From Lepidodermella squamata (lineage: Eukaryota; Gastrotricha), in NCBI GenBank assembly GCA_047495785.1, contig JBLDXI010000031.1, forward strand, positions 1,054,001 to 1,118,000: a stretch of 64,000 nucleotides of DNA, read 5' to 3'. This document shows, in pieces, positions 11,220-23,020 of the stretch (position 1 is the stretch's first letter; each line of letters opens with the position of its first letter). The notes under the pieces were generated by a model. It saw only the letters and a program-made list of their open reading frames with translations, did no database searches and was not told the origin of the DNA. A program made the position numbers and the translations under genes.

Positions 11220-12736
11220 ATGTCTACAACTGGAGCCCGTAAGAAGCCTATCTTCACCTACGAGCAAGTTCAGCAAGAAATCAACGATAACAAGCGGCGA
11301 TTGCTGATCTATGATTCGAAAGTTTACGATATCACAAAATGGGCCCCTCTGCATCCCGGAGGTGAGCTGATAATCGAACACATGGTTGGACGAGATGCAA
11401 CTGACCAGATTTTGACAAATCACTCAGCCGCGGTTTTGGAGAAATATATGAAACTTTTCCACGTTGGTGATATGGATCTGAGCGATGCAAAAACTGCGAA
11501 AATGATCAACAAGCCACTATCATTGGCGTTTCGAAAATTGCATCGCGAAGTTACCGACGCTGGGTATTTCGAGAAGCGTCCCATGTATTACGTCCGCATG
11601 TACAGCGGAATGTTTTGCTTGTTTGCTATAGCCTTCTGGCTTTTGTGGAATTTCGGTCATACTTTTTTGGGCTGCACTTTGTCAGGGATGTTCATCGCTG
11701 CATTTTGGCACCAATGTGGAGGAATTATGCATGACACAGGACACAATGCGGTTAGCCAAAATCGAATTTTCGACACTTTAAACGGGATTGTTTTCTCAAA
11801 TTGCTTCACTGGAATTTCCATCGGTTGGTGGAAAACTTCGCACTTCATCCATCACCTTGTCCCAAACGATCCAGAGCATGATCCACACATACAAGTAAAT
11901 TACCTACAACAGTCTATATAGTACTTAGGTTAATTCTGACAACTTCCATTTAGATGATGCCGTTCATTGCGATAGCAACTCGGTTTTTCGACTCAATTTA
12001 TTCAACCTATCACAAAAGGATTCTGCCATACAATGCCTTCGCTCAACAAATGATTCAGATTCAACACTTTGTTTACATTCCGGTAGCTACCAGAAACCAC
12101 AATGCTTCTGTATTTTCTTCTATTAATTTTATCTGTAGCTCATGGCATTTGCTCGATTTGTTATGCATAAGGATAGTTGGGTTTATGTAGCCCGTCGAGA
12201 GAATTTCTGGAAGACTGAACTGGTCACTATTTTATTCTATTGGAGTTATTACTTCGCCATGATGTATTACCTGATTCCCAACAACGGCCTACGATTCTTC
12301 TACTTGGTGTGGCCTAACATGGTTTTGGTCATCCTCATGCTCCAGCTTTACGTATCTCACAATCACATGTCCACTGATCCAATGGGAATCGATGAATCAT
12401 ACGCGGCCTATCAAGTGAGAACAACGATCGATTTTTACTGTCCAAAGGTAGAATATAATTGGATCGATTATTCGTCATCTTTAAATATATTGTTTGATCC
12501 AGGGCTTTGATTTTGTTCATGGAGGCCTACAATTCCAAACTGCCCATCACTTTTTCCCTCGTTTGCCAAGGTATAATCTCCGTGCGGTCACTGAATTGGT
12601 CAAAAGGTTTTGCCGCGAGAACAACCTGCAGTACACGATGATGGGATTCGTCGAAGGAAATATCAAGCTTTTGAAACATCTCCGAGTTATAGCCGATGAG
12701 GCCGCGAAGTATTCACCGAACAAAGCCCCATCTTAA
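11220..12736 (+). CDS. Cytochrome b5-fused front-end fatty acid desaturase
   Basis: Four exons (11220-11894, 11954-12082, 12139-12447, 12503-12736) give 448 residues. All three introns are 55-59 nt GT-AG. Residues 10-85 are a cytochrome b5 domain with the haem-binding HPGG motif (WAPLHPGGEL). The membrane desaturase follows, with the three di-iron histidine boxes HDTGH, HFIHH and QTAHH; the Q in the third box is diagnostic of front-end (delta-5/6/8 type) desaturases that act between an existing double bond and the carboxyl end. It sits in the ER membrane with at least four hydrophobic spans. The ATG at 11220 directly precedes the b5 domain; upstream in-frame sequence lacks an ATG-led conserved start. 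AATAAATAA follows at about 12836. Regioselectivity cannot be read from sequence. Confidence 0.92.
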
Positions 12737-13330
12737 GCTGATTAATTATATCCCTTACTTTTAAATGACTGTCGTGCCTGAATTTGAGTGCAGTGCCATT
12801 ATTCGCAATTTTATGTCTTTTAATTCAGACGAGCAATAAATAATTTTTCCGAAACATCTGCAGTAATTATTACGGCATGAGCCCAGGCTCTTGAATTATT
12901 TCACTAGGCTGCTATGCTATCCTGTTTGATGTCACTCAGTCTTCAGTCTGCATTTTAGATTTTTCATACATCAGAGAATCTGGTTGACGTATGGGTGCGT
13001 TTAGGATCGGCCGAAGACAGAGAGACATTTACAGATAATTTTTTCACATTATGCATTCGGCTGGGTGTATGAGAGAATACACGGTCAATTACTTTAGCCT
13101 TGAACTAAAAGAGCCCATATGCTTAACTAGCTCTGAAATCCGCGGACGGTTTATATAGATAATATGGCGATACGTGTTGAGGATTGTTGATGCCACAAGG
13201 TAACACGCTCTACGCGTCTATGACGGCGCGAAGTTAATAACAAGTGGAAAAACACGAATTAATACCTTTTTTTAGTCGTAGGATTTGATGGAAAAGCGAT
13301 ATCATAATTATGACTCAAAAATGAAAAACC
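12737..13330. other. Intergenic, no gene seen
   Basis: Holds the desaturase 3' UTR and polyadenylation signal at about 12836, then AT-rich sequence without coding signal. Confidence 0.4.
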
Positions 13331-13348
13331 AGTCGCCTAATCCGACAT

Positions 13349-13376
13349 GTTTCAGCTTTTATTCAGCCATCTTCAG
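13349..13376 (-). ncRNA. Hammerhead-ribozyme-like core of a Penelope element
   Basis: Reading the minus strand, CTGAAGA fits the CUGANGA core. Then come a 4-bp GGCU/AGCU helix with a 7-nt loop and GAAAC. One extra U between the core and the helix, and no clear UH cleavage partner, suggest a degenerate ribozyme. This is sequence-motif evidence only. Confidence 0.4.
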
Positions 13377-13768
13377 GGTCTGACAACAAGTAAGGAAATC
13401 AACAATCAAGTTTCGAGACTAATATTAAAACAAGTTTACCAATTTTATCACCAATCGTTTTTCGTGTAATTATCAAAAATTAATCAAAAGAATCAAAGAC
13501 AGGAATCATGATCTATTAAAATAAATTGTATGAGTAATTATTTGTTACAGTAGTTATTAAGGCTAGGGTTAAGAGCTTGGATAAATAGTTTTTCAGTACG
13601 AAGTAAACGATAAGGTAATTTACAATGATGTAGGATCTGAGTAGTGAACGGCGGATCAGTTTTGGTACAGGTTTTGAAGTGTTCCCCAATGGTGCCATCT
13701 TTAGTTTTATTAGAAGCATAACAGTGTTGTGTAGTACGGTATGCGACAGGTTGGCTCGTGCAGCCAAT

Positions 13769-13874
13769 GTAGATTTCTTGGCAGGTATCACATGTTTGTT
13801 GATAGATGGTGTGTTGTATAGGACAGTAGGACACCATCTATCAACAAACATGTAATACCTGCCAAGAAATCTAC
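13769..13874. repeat. 44-bp inverted duplication at the 5' end of the Penelope remnant
   Basis: 13769-13812 and 13831-13874 are reverse complements with one mismatch and an 18-base spacer. The right arm repeats part of the GIY-YIG coding segment, consistent with template switching during 5'-truncated insertion. Confidence 0.85.
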
Positions 13875-13880
13875 AAAATG

Positions 13881-14952
13881 CAAATTAAAATCAGATTCAG
13901 ATTCAGTTTTCTGAGATAAAAAATTTCAGCTGACCGCAAGAAAACCAACGCCCAAATAATTTAGTCGAAATTCAAAATTCAATCCTCAAGCCTTTGTCAG
14001 ATATGGACGTTTGGACATTTTGAAAGATTGACTAGGCCTGGAGCCCCGGGCCTGGAACATTGATGGAAAATGGGCAGGTCCCGGTACTGTTTGTGGTGGA
14101 TGACTACGGCAGATGCTCGTTTTCTACGTTCATGTTTTTCATTTGTCTCTGAAAATCAGTTTCTAATCAATATTTGGATAAATATTCCTTTCCAGGCGAA
14201 TTTGTTGTTGCGGTTTAGCGTCGTCTAAACCGGAAGATCAAAATGGTTTTATTAAAAGTGGTTGCATGAGCATCCTCACTATTAACTACTTATTTTATAG
14301 ACAACTTCTTGCTATTAACTAACTACTCCTAACTGATGGAAAGCACCGGCAATAGCAGTCATCGGCATATCACCACTTACTAAGTGACTATAACGGTTTT
14401 ATTTTCTCAGAAGTTTCACTGATATTCAACGCTGATGTTCAACATGTTATCATCGCGAAGCATTTTTGTGGTTTAATCATACCTGAAAAAATAGATATCT
14501 CGCACAATTCCTATGAGCAGCTATCAAACAGGCAAAATGCATATTACGACATAAATTCTTCTCCGCCCTACAACGCTACCGTTACGCTAGCTTTAAATCG
14601 ATAAAAAAACAAGACTATCGATCAAGTTACATTTAGCGGGGCTGCTCGCATCTATTAAGTTTTAAGTGAAAGGTACTTTCGTCAAGTTCTATTCATACAT
14701 CACCGGCGTTAACACATGAAGTAATGTGTCATTCCCCCATTCCTTTCATGAACCCTTGAAACGTGTTCTTTCATTATTTGACCTATATGTATTATCCAAC
14801 TGCCAGAAAAAATGGTAAACCGCGATTTACATATATAATTTTTACAACATCAGCTTGCATGGAAATACTTAGCTTGTGTGCTTCTTTTCGAATGTTTGTG
14901 ATTTTAAAATTCCTATGTTCAAGTAATTACTAGTGTCATAAACTCAGAAAAA
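13881..14952. other. Intergenic, no gene seen
   Basis: No supported coding segment. Presumably contains the P450 promoter; no clear TATA box at the expected place. Confidence 0.35.
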
Positions 14953-16480
14953 ATGATCATTCATCTCCTCGGAATCCTTCTGATCTTCTTCATCGTCTAT
15001 GGTTCCTTCAGAATCGCGTATGACCGTTTATTTTACCGTCTACCTCCTGGGCCTACTCCACTGCCATTTATCGGCAACTTATTGATGTTCTTGAAAGTGT
15101 CAAGCTCGAAGGAGAGATTCAAGCTGATTCCAAAATTAGCAAAGGAATATGGATCTATTTTCAGAATTTATCTGGGCCATCATCGTGCCTTCTTTCTCAC
15201 TGACAGTGCTCTGATTCAGGAAACATTGGTCACTCAGGCGAAGAACTTCAGCTGGAGAATCGAAAAGCATTTACCTGGATTCGAGCGTGTGCGACCTGGA
15301 ATCCTGTCAGCCAACCATGATGAGTGGCGATCTCGCCGCCGTTTCGGAATGAAGGCTATGCGTGATTTTGGCATGGGTAAAGAGCAAATGGTTGTCAATA
15401 TTCAAGAAGAGGTTCGCCATTTCATACCGGAGCTTGAAGCTCGCGTGGGGCAACCTTTCAATCCCAAAAGGCTTCTCAGTCTCAACGTTTCGAACGTCAT
15501 TTGCTCCTTGGTATTTGGCAAACGGTATTTCTGACATGAATGTAAATATATAGCTAATTCCTAAATATATTTTCTTCAGGTTCCAGTACGAAGATGCGAA
15601 AGTGTTGGAACTTCTAGGTTTAATAGAAACCACTGCGGCAAGATCGGCTAAAGACAGTGCTGTTTTCCTCATACTTCCATTTTGGCGCTTTTTCGCCGAT
15701 GCGCCTCAATGCCGAGACTTTAGAAAAATTCAGGATTATACAATCAAGCTTTTGCGCACAGCTATAGAGGAGCATCGGCGCGATTTTAACCCAGATATGA
15801 TTCGGGATTTTCCTGACATTTACATTAAGTCTGAGCTAGAAAATGATGCCATGGACTTGGACAGCTTTGGCTACGCGATGACTGATCTTTTCGTAGCAGG
15901 AACCGAGACTACGGCTACCGCGTTGAGCTGGACGCTGCTGTACCTAGCAACTTGGCCTGAATTGCAAGCTCGATGCCACGAAGCCATTGACCAAGTCATT
16001 GATACAGATCGTTTGCCAACCTTGGCTGATCGGCCGAAGCTGGTTTTTATCGACGCCGTTATGTGCGAAGTCCTTCGCCACTCCAGTTTGGTACCAGGCG
16101 CTTTGACCCATACAAATTTAGAAACACCCTGCCAAATCGGCGGCTACGACTGCCCTCCATATTCTCTCGTTGCATACAGTCTTTCAACGCTAAACTACGA
16201 CGAAAAGTACTGGAAAAATCCGGATGAATTTAATCCAGACAGATGGCTTGACGCTGACGGTAAATTATTAACACACTCGTCGCAGTTCATGCCATTTGGT
16301 ATTGGCCCGAGAATTTGTCTAGGAGAGGCTCTGGCTCGCGTTGAATACTTCATTTTCATCACTGCTATGCTTCACAGATTCCGGTTCGTTTTGAAAGAGC
16401 CTGTTGATATTCGCGGTGGCCTTCTCGGCATCGTTCACTCTCCGCCTAATTTTGAAATTATTTGTTCACATCGGAGTTGA
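14953..16480 (+). CDS. Microsomal cytochrome P450 (CYP2-clan type)
   Basis: Two exons (14953-15524, 15580-16480) with a 55-nt GT-AG intron make a full-length 490-residue P450. An N-terminal membrane anchor (residues 1-22) is followed by the proline-rich hinge LPPGPTPLPFIGN. The I-helix oxygen-binding motif AGTETT, the K-helix EVLR (ExxR), the NPDEFNPDRW block and the haem-thiolate motif PFGIGPRICLG are all intact. The enzyme should use O2 and NADPH-P450 reductase at the ER to oxidise hydrophobic substrates; the substrate is unknown. AATAAA follows the stop within a few bases (16483), so the 3' UTR is very short. The start is chosen because it gives the anchor directly. Confidence 0.95.
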
Positions 16481-18029
16481 TCAATAAAAAATCGTCATTT
16501 TCCCGAAAAATACTCGTTTTATTCATCGACATGGCTTTGTTCATCCCTTATCCATTAGTGATCACTACGTTCTCACATCGCTACAGGGTGACTCGGGAGC
16601 TAAACTCTCAAACTGATGCCCAAGCATTTCGTCAGGCAACTGGCGATTGGGCTTATAAATCCTTCCATCCATCCATCCATTATTCGTTGTTCCTAGTTTC
16701 CATCCAGCGCTTCGTTTCAACCACATAAGGTTCGATTTCATCTTCTGAAACACGCGTTTAATACATTGAATCAAGTTAAATGTTTATCATCATGCTGACT
16801 GCATTACCTGAATGTTTAGCTGGGTGACTCGCTCAATTTCACAAACACTTCCGCAATTGGACTCGGAGCTCCTACGATGAGCCTACGGTGGGCAAGGTTG
16901 CGCTCAACTACGCCACCTCAGATGGAAAAAGTGATTTATTCATCTGCTTCACTTTTATCTGCTTCACAGATCATCAAACTATAGGGACTGTCCATTAAGC
17001 CACGTGAGACAACAAATAACTTCGTTGCAAACCTCGTGACCTAAATCGCATGCGATGGCAATCAATCTGCAATTTCAATAATGTAATTATCAGCATACTC
17101 TTTCATCCTTTTTATCAATGAAAATTATTAAATAATTTTGGACAAATTGATCATCACTTAAAATTGTCATTCATCGGAATGTCCCGCGGTAGAAGCAAGC
17201 GGTAGAGGCAAGTGAAGTCAGAAGCCAAGTTCGGGATGCTCTTCTTTACCGTTTTTGCCGCTTGCCGCATAGAAAAAATTCTCCTGCCGTATCATAATTT
17301 GTCCGCTTTTTAAGCATGTGGCATATGGTCTCTTTCACGCTATTGAATTTGAATCCTCCGCTTTATTCCAGATTCCAGCCAAGATGTTCATGTCAGAACC
17401 CAGAGAGTGCTTTCATGCTATCCATCCTTACGCCATGGCGAAAATAAGGGGAAACCGTTAAAGCAGTCCTCGCCGATTTGCTGATGATTAACCGTTGTTA
17501 CTTTGGAACAGAAGCTATCTGCTCCTCCCTTTCTTTTGCGTGGTGACGGATGTGTACGATATGCATGAGTAATAATACTGGATCGTTTCCTTGTTGATGT
17601 AACGTGGTAGAGGGTGGTCATGTCGTTATTTGCGTCAAGTTTATTTTCTAGTATTCCACTTTATGCCCCATGTCAAATTTTTTATCGATTGCTCTAACGC
17701 TGAAATTAACTTTCTGGGTGAAAATACGGCTGGCAGCTTCCGAAAGATAATGAGACGTTGCGTTGTTTTAACTAGCTACCCAGGTGCGTTCTTATAGCAA
17801 GGTCTCGGCGCGTTAGAGAAAGCCAAATGAGTGCGTGTGTTGGTCTTCAGTGATCGTTGCAGGTCACTGGTATTGGAAGCCTTTCTTATCGATTATCGAT
17901 GTCCTCCTTTTTTCATGAACGGTTGCTCGTTGCTCATTTAATGACGGATTTGAAATTTTATTATTTAGAAATTTATATTGTTTGCTATCAAGAAGCATGA
18001 TCTGAGACAGTGTTGTCACTGGGAAGAGA
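16481..18029. other. Intergenic, no gene seen
   Basis: Contains the P450 polyadenylation signal and a short CATC repeat near 16668-16680. No conserved ORF found on either strand. Confidence 0.35.
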
Positions 18030-20278
18030 ATGGCTAGCAGCGCTGGTTCCGACTCTGCGCTGAAATACAATGCGTCTCAAGAAGCAGTTTTGATAAGCAC
18101 CAGACCCGACGATTCGTCAATTCTGCAGGATGATGAGCGGCCTCGAAATCGATTTGATATTGGCAACGATCACTTCGGGCATGGCAGCACATCGAGTGAG
18201 ATAATTCTTCACAACGCGGCTGACCCATCGATGCCGCGATCAAATTCTCGCGAAAACCAAGCTCCTCAGCTACCGCCAATGACAGTTGCTGAGGCTGTGG
18301 AACACATAGGAATGGGAAAATTCCAACTTATCATCATCACAATCTGCGGATTGTTCACCTTCGCCGATGCGATGGAGATGCTGCTACTCGCCGTGTTAGC
18401 CCCCGTTTTAAAATGTGAGTGGCTGCTTGGCGAGTTTCAAGTCGCCTTCATAACAACCATCGTTTTCATCGGCTACATGGTAATGGCGCCGTTCTGGGGC
18501 GCCCTCAGCGACCACTACGGCCGCAAAAACGTGCTAGTTGTCGTGTGTCTATGGATAGCATTCTACGGTTTCTTAACAGCTTTCTCGCCGACCTACGGCT
18601 GGGTGCTAATTTTACGCGGCTGCGTCGGCGCTGGTATCGCCGGGGCAGGGCAGGCGTTCGTGTTAACCAGTGAATATATTCCGATAAAATGGCGAGCGCG
18701 TCTTTTAGTCGGTTCGTCCATCTTCTGGACATTCGGCTCATTATTCGAAATCGGAATTGCAGCCCTCATCGTTCCTAACGTACCAGCCGATAGCAAAATA
18801 CCCGGCTGGCGTATTCTAGTTATTCTTTCATCACTGCCTGTCGCGTTGGTCGTGTTAACGTTAAGGTGGCTGCCTGAGTCTGCGCGGTTTCTCGTCGCAG
18901 CTGGTCGTGATATTGAGGCGAAGCAAATTTTAGACGATGCAGCTAAGATGAATAAAATGCCGAAGTTACCGGCGCCGTTGAAGTCGGAAGTCTCAGCCGG
19001 TCGAGGCGATATTCGCGAGTTATTTAGGTCAGGCTCCGGCCTAGCAACTACCACCCTCGGCTGTTGGGTGCTCTGGTTCACCGCAGCTTTTGTCTACTAT
19101 GGAATGATCCTACTATCAGCCGTTTTGCTGGAAGAACAAGCGAAAGACTGTGGCGACCCGGATACCCACGCCGCCTTAACGTCTCAAGGCTCGGTGTCTT
19201 CCGGCAAGGTGTGTTCGTGCACGCCGCCGTCGCAGGAGACTTACATATCTATGCTGGTGTCGACAATCGGTGAGTTCGCGTCGATCGCCCTCAATCTGGT
19301 CACGCTGGATCGGTTCGGCCGCAAACGCTCGATGGCGATGTATTTGGCTCTGCAGGGCGTCACTTTCATGCTTCTCATTCCGTGCGGCATGCCGGCCAGT
19401 GTTATGACTACGCTGATTTTCATTATTCGCGGCCTGTCTTCCGCCTTCTTCAATGCAGTTTATAGTAAGTTGCTAAATCATGCTAAACAGAGGTATCTCT
19501 TATCAATAATCTTAATGGAAAATTTGCGCTAATATCAGCTCAGAAATGCCGATAATTCGTCCTAGTTCTATGCAAAAATGTTGAAACAATATTTACGCCA
19601 TATTTATTGTGCTGCTGTGGAAGCAATTTCTAAGAGCTGGAATTTTCAAATTAAATACTTCTAGCATTACTTCCATCTGTATAATTTACGATTTCCCACG
19701 ACAAATCAAAATTTTCTAGTTTTTTTGATAATTTTTGTGGAATACTAGTACTCATTACATCGCTATAATAACGCGTTGATTATGCAGTGTTTAAAACTTT
19801 TTATTTCCGTCAAATTAAAAGACATCCGGTGAAAAATAAGAGAAAATCTAGCAAAATTTGCCGCTCTCAATTTGTATTTGGAAAACACGTTGCATTTCGA
19901 CTCCTGGCCATTTATTGCAAAATATTTGCATAATTCTGACCACAAATAATTGTTTGCTATTTACAAAACTCATTCAAAATCAAGTTGGTACTTTGAACAT
20001 GTAATAAAAAAATATTTTTGTTTAACTAATTGTGTAATATTTTTCATTGTTTTCCAGTTTACGTTGCGGAAATCTACCCGACCCGCGTTCGAGCCCTCGC
20101 GCTCGGCTCGTCGTCGGCTGCTGCTCGAGTCGGCGCCATCCTGACGCCGTTCTTTGCTCAGGTGCTGCTGACGCACAACCGGACAGCCGCGCTCGTTGTC
20201 TACGGTGTTGTTTCGCTGTTCGCCGCCGGCGTTTCACTCTTCATGCCCTACGAAACGAAAGACCGGCAAGTGTCCTGA
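18030..20278 (+). CDS. SVOP: SVOP/SV2-like major facilitator transporter
   Basis: Exons 18030-19464 and 20058-20278 (593-nt GT-AG intron, joined as ...AVYIYVAEIYPTR...) give 551 residues. About 85 polar N-terminal residues precede a 12-span MFS fold. Signatures include VAEAVEHIGMGKFQ just before helix 1, FADAMEMLLL in helix 1, GALSDHYGRKNVL between helices 2 and 3, LTSEYIPIKWRARL, LDRFGRKRS between helices 8 and 9, and YVAEIYPTRVRALALG. These are the hallmarks of synaptic-vesicle-2-related proteins. SVOP localises to synaptic vesicles in vertebrates and its substrate is not settled. The window copy is complete; the sequence near 19010-19470 is more GC-rich than its surroundings, as expected for coding DNA. 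Confidence 0.9.
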
Positions 20279-21862
20279 TCACACCACCCATAGTCACCCA
20301 TGTTATACAATGGAAAAGAACCTATCATTTATTTATTATCGATTTTCAAAAAAATTATGGCAATTATTAGATCTTCGCCCTTTCATAAGCAATCTCTCTG
20401 AATAATTTTTGTCTGTCTATCTTCACGTAGCAGCTTTTTTTTCTACATGTTTGTTATAATGAGTAAAAAATTTATTTGATCTGGGAACGGCACATTCCAT
20501 TAAATTGTAGAATATAGAGACACCTGTTGCCAACTAGTTTTCATATTAAAAAAAATGTATGAGCGAAATAAGAAAATGACTAGCGGGACCTACTCGAGAC
20601 AAAAAATGATAATGGCATAAAAAAATCCCGATGTGTTTTTCGTGCTTTTCCACGTTCGCAGTATTTTTGACTCGCGTCTTATATAGTGTGAAATCGATTT
20701 GTGGCTCATTATGCGATAGAGATAATACACTACGCCACACGTATCTGGAAACTGCGATATTTGTCAATATTTTATGTTAATTTTTTGTCGCTTTCGTCGT
20801 TCTCGGTGTGCATCAGCTCGTTTGAAAATATTTCTCCGGAAAAACGCGAAAAATTAGGTGAAACTAATATTCCAGCCCTTGACTCATTATATCAAAATCC
20901 ATTGCTTTTCAAATGAATATATTCAACTTCGAATAATTGTGAAAAACGAGTAGAATGGTTGTTTGTTCTCCGAAAATTTCTTGTTGTTGTTTGGCTCTAG
21001 AAAGAGAAAGATCTGGCATTTTTTCTCGCTTTTTTCTTCTTTGATCGCAAAAAGTTTATATTCTTAATACGTGAATATTTTTTCAACGTTTCAGCGACTG
21101 TTTTCTTCTTTCCAGCTATTTATCTATCGAATTAATCTATCGCATTACTTCGAATTCTTAAAAAAAGTTTGGGTTATTTAACTTTGTGTATATTGTATCA
21201 TTGATCGTTGGAAAGAAAGGTGAATATCGATACATTTCAATTGAATGTTGGCGATTTGTGGGTCGGATTTGCAATCGGATTGGCAGAGAAAACGAAGCTT
21301 ACAATTGAAAGAAAGTAAAATAAAAGGCATTTAAATGACGAATTCCGGTTTTTTTTTTGATGCGCTAAGAACATTGGATCGTTGAGTAATAAAGATAATT
21401 GTTGATTAAAGAAAACCATGTACTCGGGCTTTCTAGGGGTCACCTTGACACGTCAAAAAGTAGGCTTAGCCCCAAAGAATTCGGCGAGGTGAGATAACAT
21501 GAGTGGGTTTGTTTCGATAGTTTTTATGAAGGAATCTCCGATGTCTCTCTTTCATGCTGATAACACTGGTATCGTAAAGCAGCCACTAAAATTCCACCGA
21601 CTACAATTCTTAAATTTTCCTTTAAAACTGCGCCAGTTATTTTATACACCCAGCGAAGTTCTTTCGAAGATTTTACGCCATTCGTCATTCGTCTCGATCC
21701 AAAGCAGTTTTTCATGAACTTTTCCAATATTATTTTCACAGAATATTTCAACGGAGACCATTTTTCAATTTCTTCATCTTATTGATTTCTCATTCTTTTA
21801 TTCATGGAAAGAAACTTATAAAAGTGAAATGCTACAAGAAGGTTTGGAATGTTTTGCTCATC
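20279..21862. other. Intergenic, no gene seen
   Basis: AT-rich, with no supported coding segment. Short ORFs at 20546-20916 and 21499-21717 lack any family signature. Confidence 0.35.
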
Positions 21863-22305
21863 TCAATGTGCGCTTTTCGACGTGGCTGATAGAGTTGATT
21901 GCTTCCAATCGATGCTCCCGTCAGGTTTGCGCACAGCATAGACTGGCCCAACAAAATCAGCAGGAGGAACATTCTCTTGCTTATTCAAATTTCTGCGGCG
22001 TTCAGGATCTGACCGTTTCTTGGGCGGTGGAGGAGCGCCTTTGTAAAATTGATAAATAGGATCTCCTTCCACGTATCCCATCGCATTTATGTCGAAATGC
22101 CGTTTGCAAAATTTAACGCTGCTCATTCGATCAGCGTCAGCGTATGGTCGTCTATGTAAGCAAAAAATCGCGTTCAAACAATTTGTAAAAAAATATAATG
22201 TTGTTACCCAGCCAATCTGAGCCACTCGTGTCTTCTGACTTCATCTTTGGGCAGCTGTATTGTAGCATTTTTAGCGCCACAACCGGCGCAATAGCAACAA
22301 GGCAT
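21863..22305 (-). CDS. Small THAP-type zinc-finger protein
   Basis: Exons 22305-22208 and 22151-21863, with a 56-nt GT-AG intron, give 128 residues. The first about 55 residues fit the THAP C2CH pattern: Cys6-x2-Cys9, the invariant Trp28 in HEWLRLAG, Pro36, then Cys48-x2-His51 in FCKRHF. THAP domains bind DNA and are shared by host transcription factors and P-element-type transposases. The remaining about 70 residues are Pro/Lys/Arg-rich (KGAPPPPKKRS) and end in Ser/Thr, with no transposase domain. It may be a small transcription factor or a domesticated or truncated transposase end. The start codon lies three residues before the first zinc ligands, as is usual for THAP proteins. Confidence 0.65.
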
Positions 22306-23020
22306 CCAAATAAGTAATGTAACAATTATTTGAATAAAATCCAACAATAAATCTATCGCTAAACATCAACGTCTATATTTGAGACTGGGAAGGAAAAGTC
22401 TATGGGGGAAGAAAGTGGGTTTCACCGCTCGTCACGCGAACGGAGTAAACAGGTATTTAGGCCTAATAATTTATTATTTTGATTCAAAAGTTATTGAAAC
22501 TGTTGTCTGCAAATTACTATCCAATTGATTATTAAAGCTACCGTAAAAAGTGTGGTATATAGCAGCTATTTAGACAACTCGGGTTGGTATTTAGCATTTA
22601 GCATAGAAAATAAGGCATTTAGAGTAGCTAAATAAGTACCTATATGGAACTATTTAGAATACTCGGGGGATTTTCATCCTGATTAACGAAGGACAAAATG
22701 GATCTTGGGGTGTTTAAAAAATAGATTAAGAGGAAAGCTTGCCTTGTAGTACTTTTACCCCCATATTGAAATCGGCTCAAATTTCATTTCTTGCTGGCAG
22801 GAGGGGCGTGAACTATGTTTCTCAGTAAGTGTTTGATATAATTGGACCCTCATGGATCTTGCATACTTCCTCAAGAACTCATCAATCGAAATTTTTTGCC
22901 AACCCTTCTTTTCAATTATTATGTTTCATTGAATTCATCACCACGATTATATTTAATCTTCAAATATTTTTTTATTTAAAAAACTAGTTATTTGGTATCT
23001 ATTTTTCACGGCAACAATTA
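22306..23020. other. Intergenic, no gene seen
   Basis: AT-rich. Degenerate direct repeats built on ATTTAG / GCATTTAG occur near 22455-22670, without a clear boundary or coding potential. Confidence 0.35.

Larger units (their letters stand above)
13340..13880 (-). mobile_element. Penelope-like element remnant (GIY-YIG end and 3' UTR)
   Basis: Minus frame 13837-13538 encodes a GIY-YIG nuclease-like segment: CDTCQEIYIGCTSQP, then HCYASNKTKDGTIGEHFKTC, and a final ALNPSLNN. This matches the C-terminal endonuclease of Penelope-like retroelements. Downstream on the minus strand, 13376-13349 carries CTGAAGA, a short GGCT/AGCT helix and GAAAC, the hammerhead-type core typical of the terminal repeats of these elements. 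The 5' side is truncated at a 44-base inverted duplication (13769-13812 versus 13831-13874, one mismatch), common for these elements. No reverse transcriptase remains. Confidence 0.7.
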
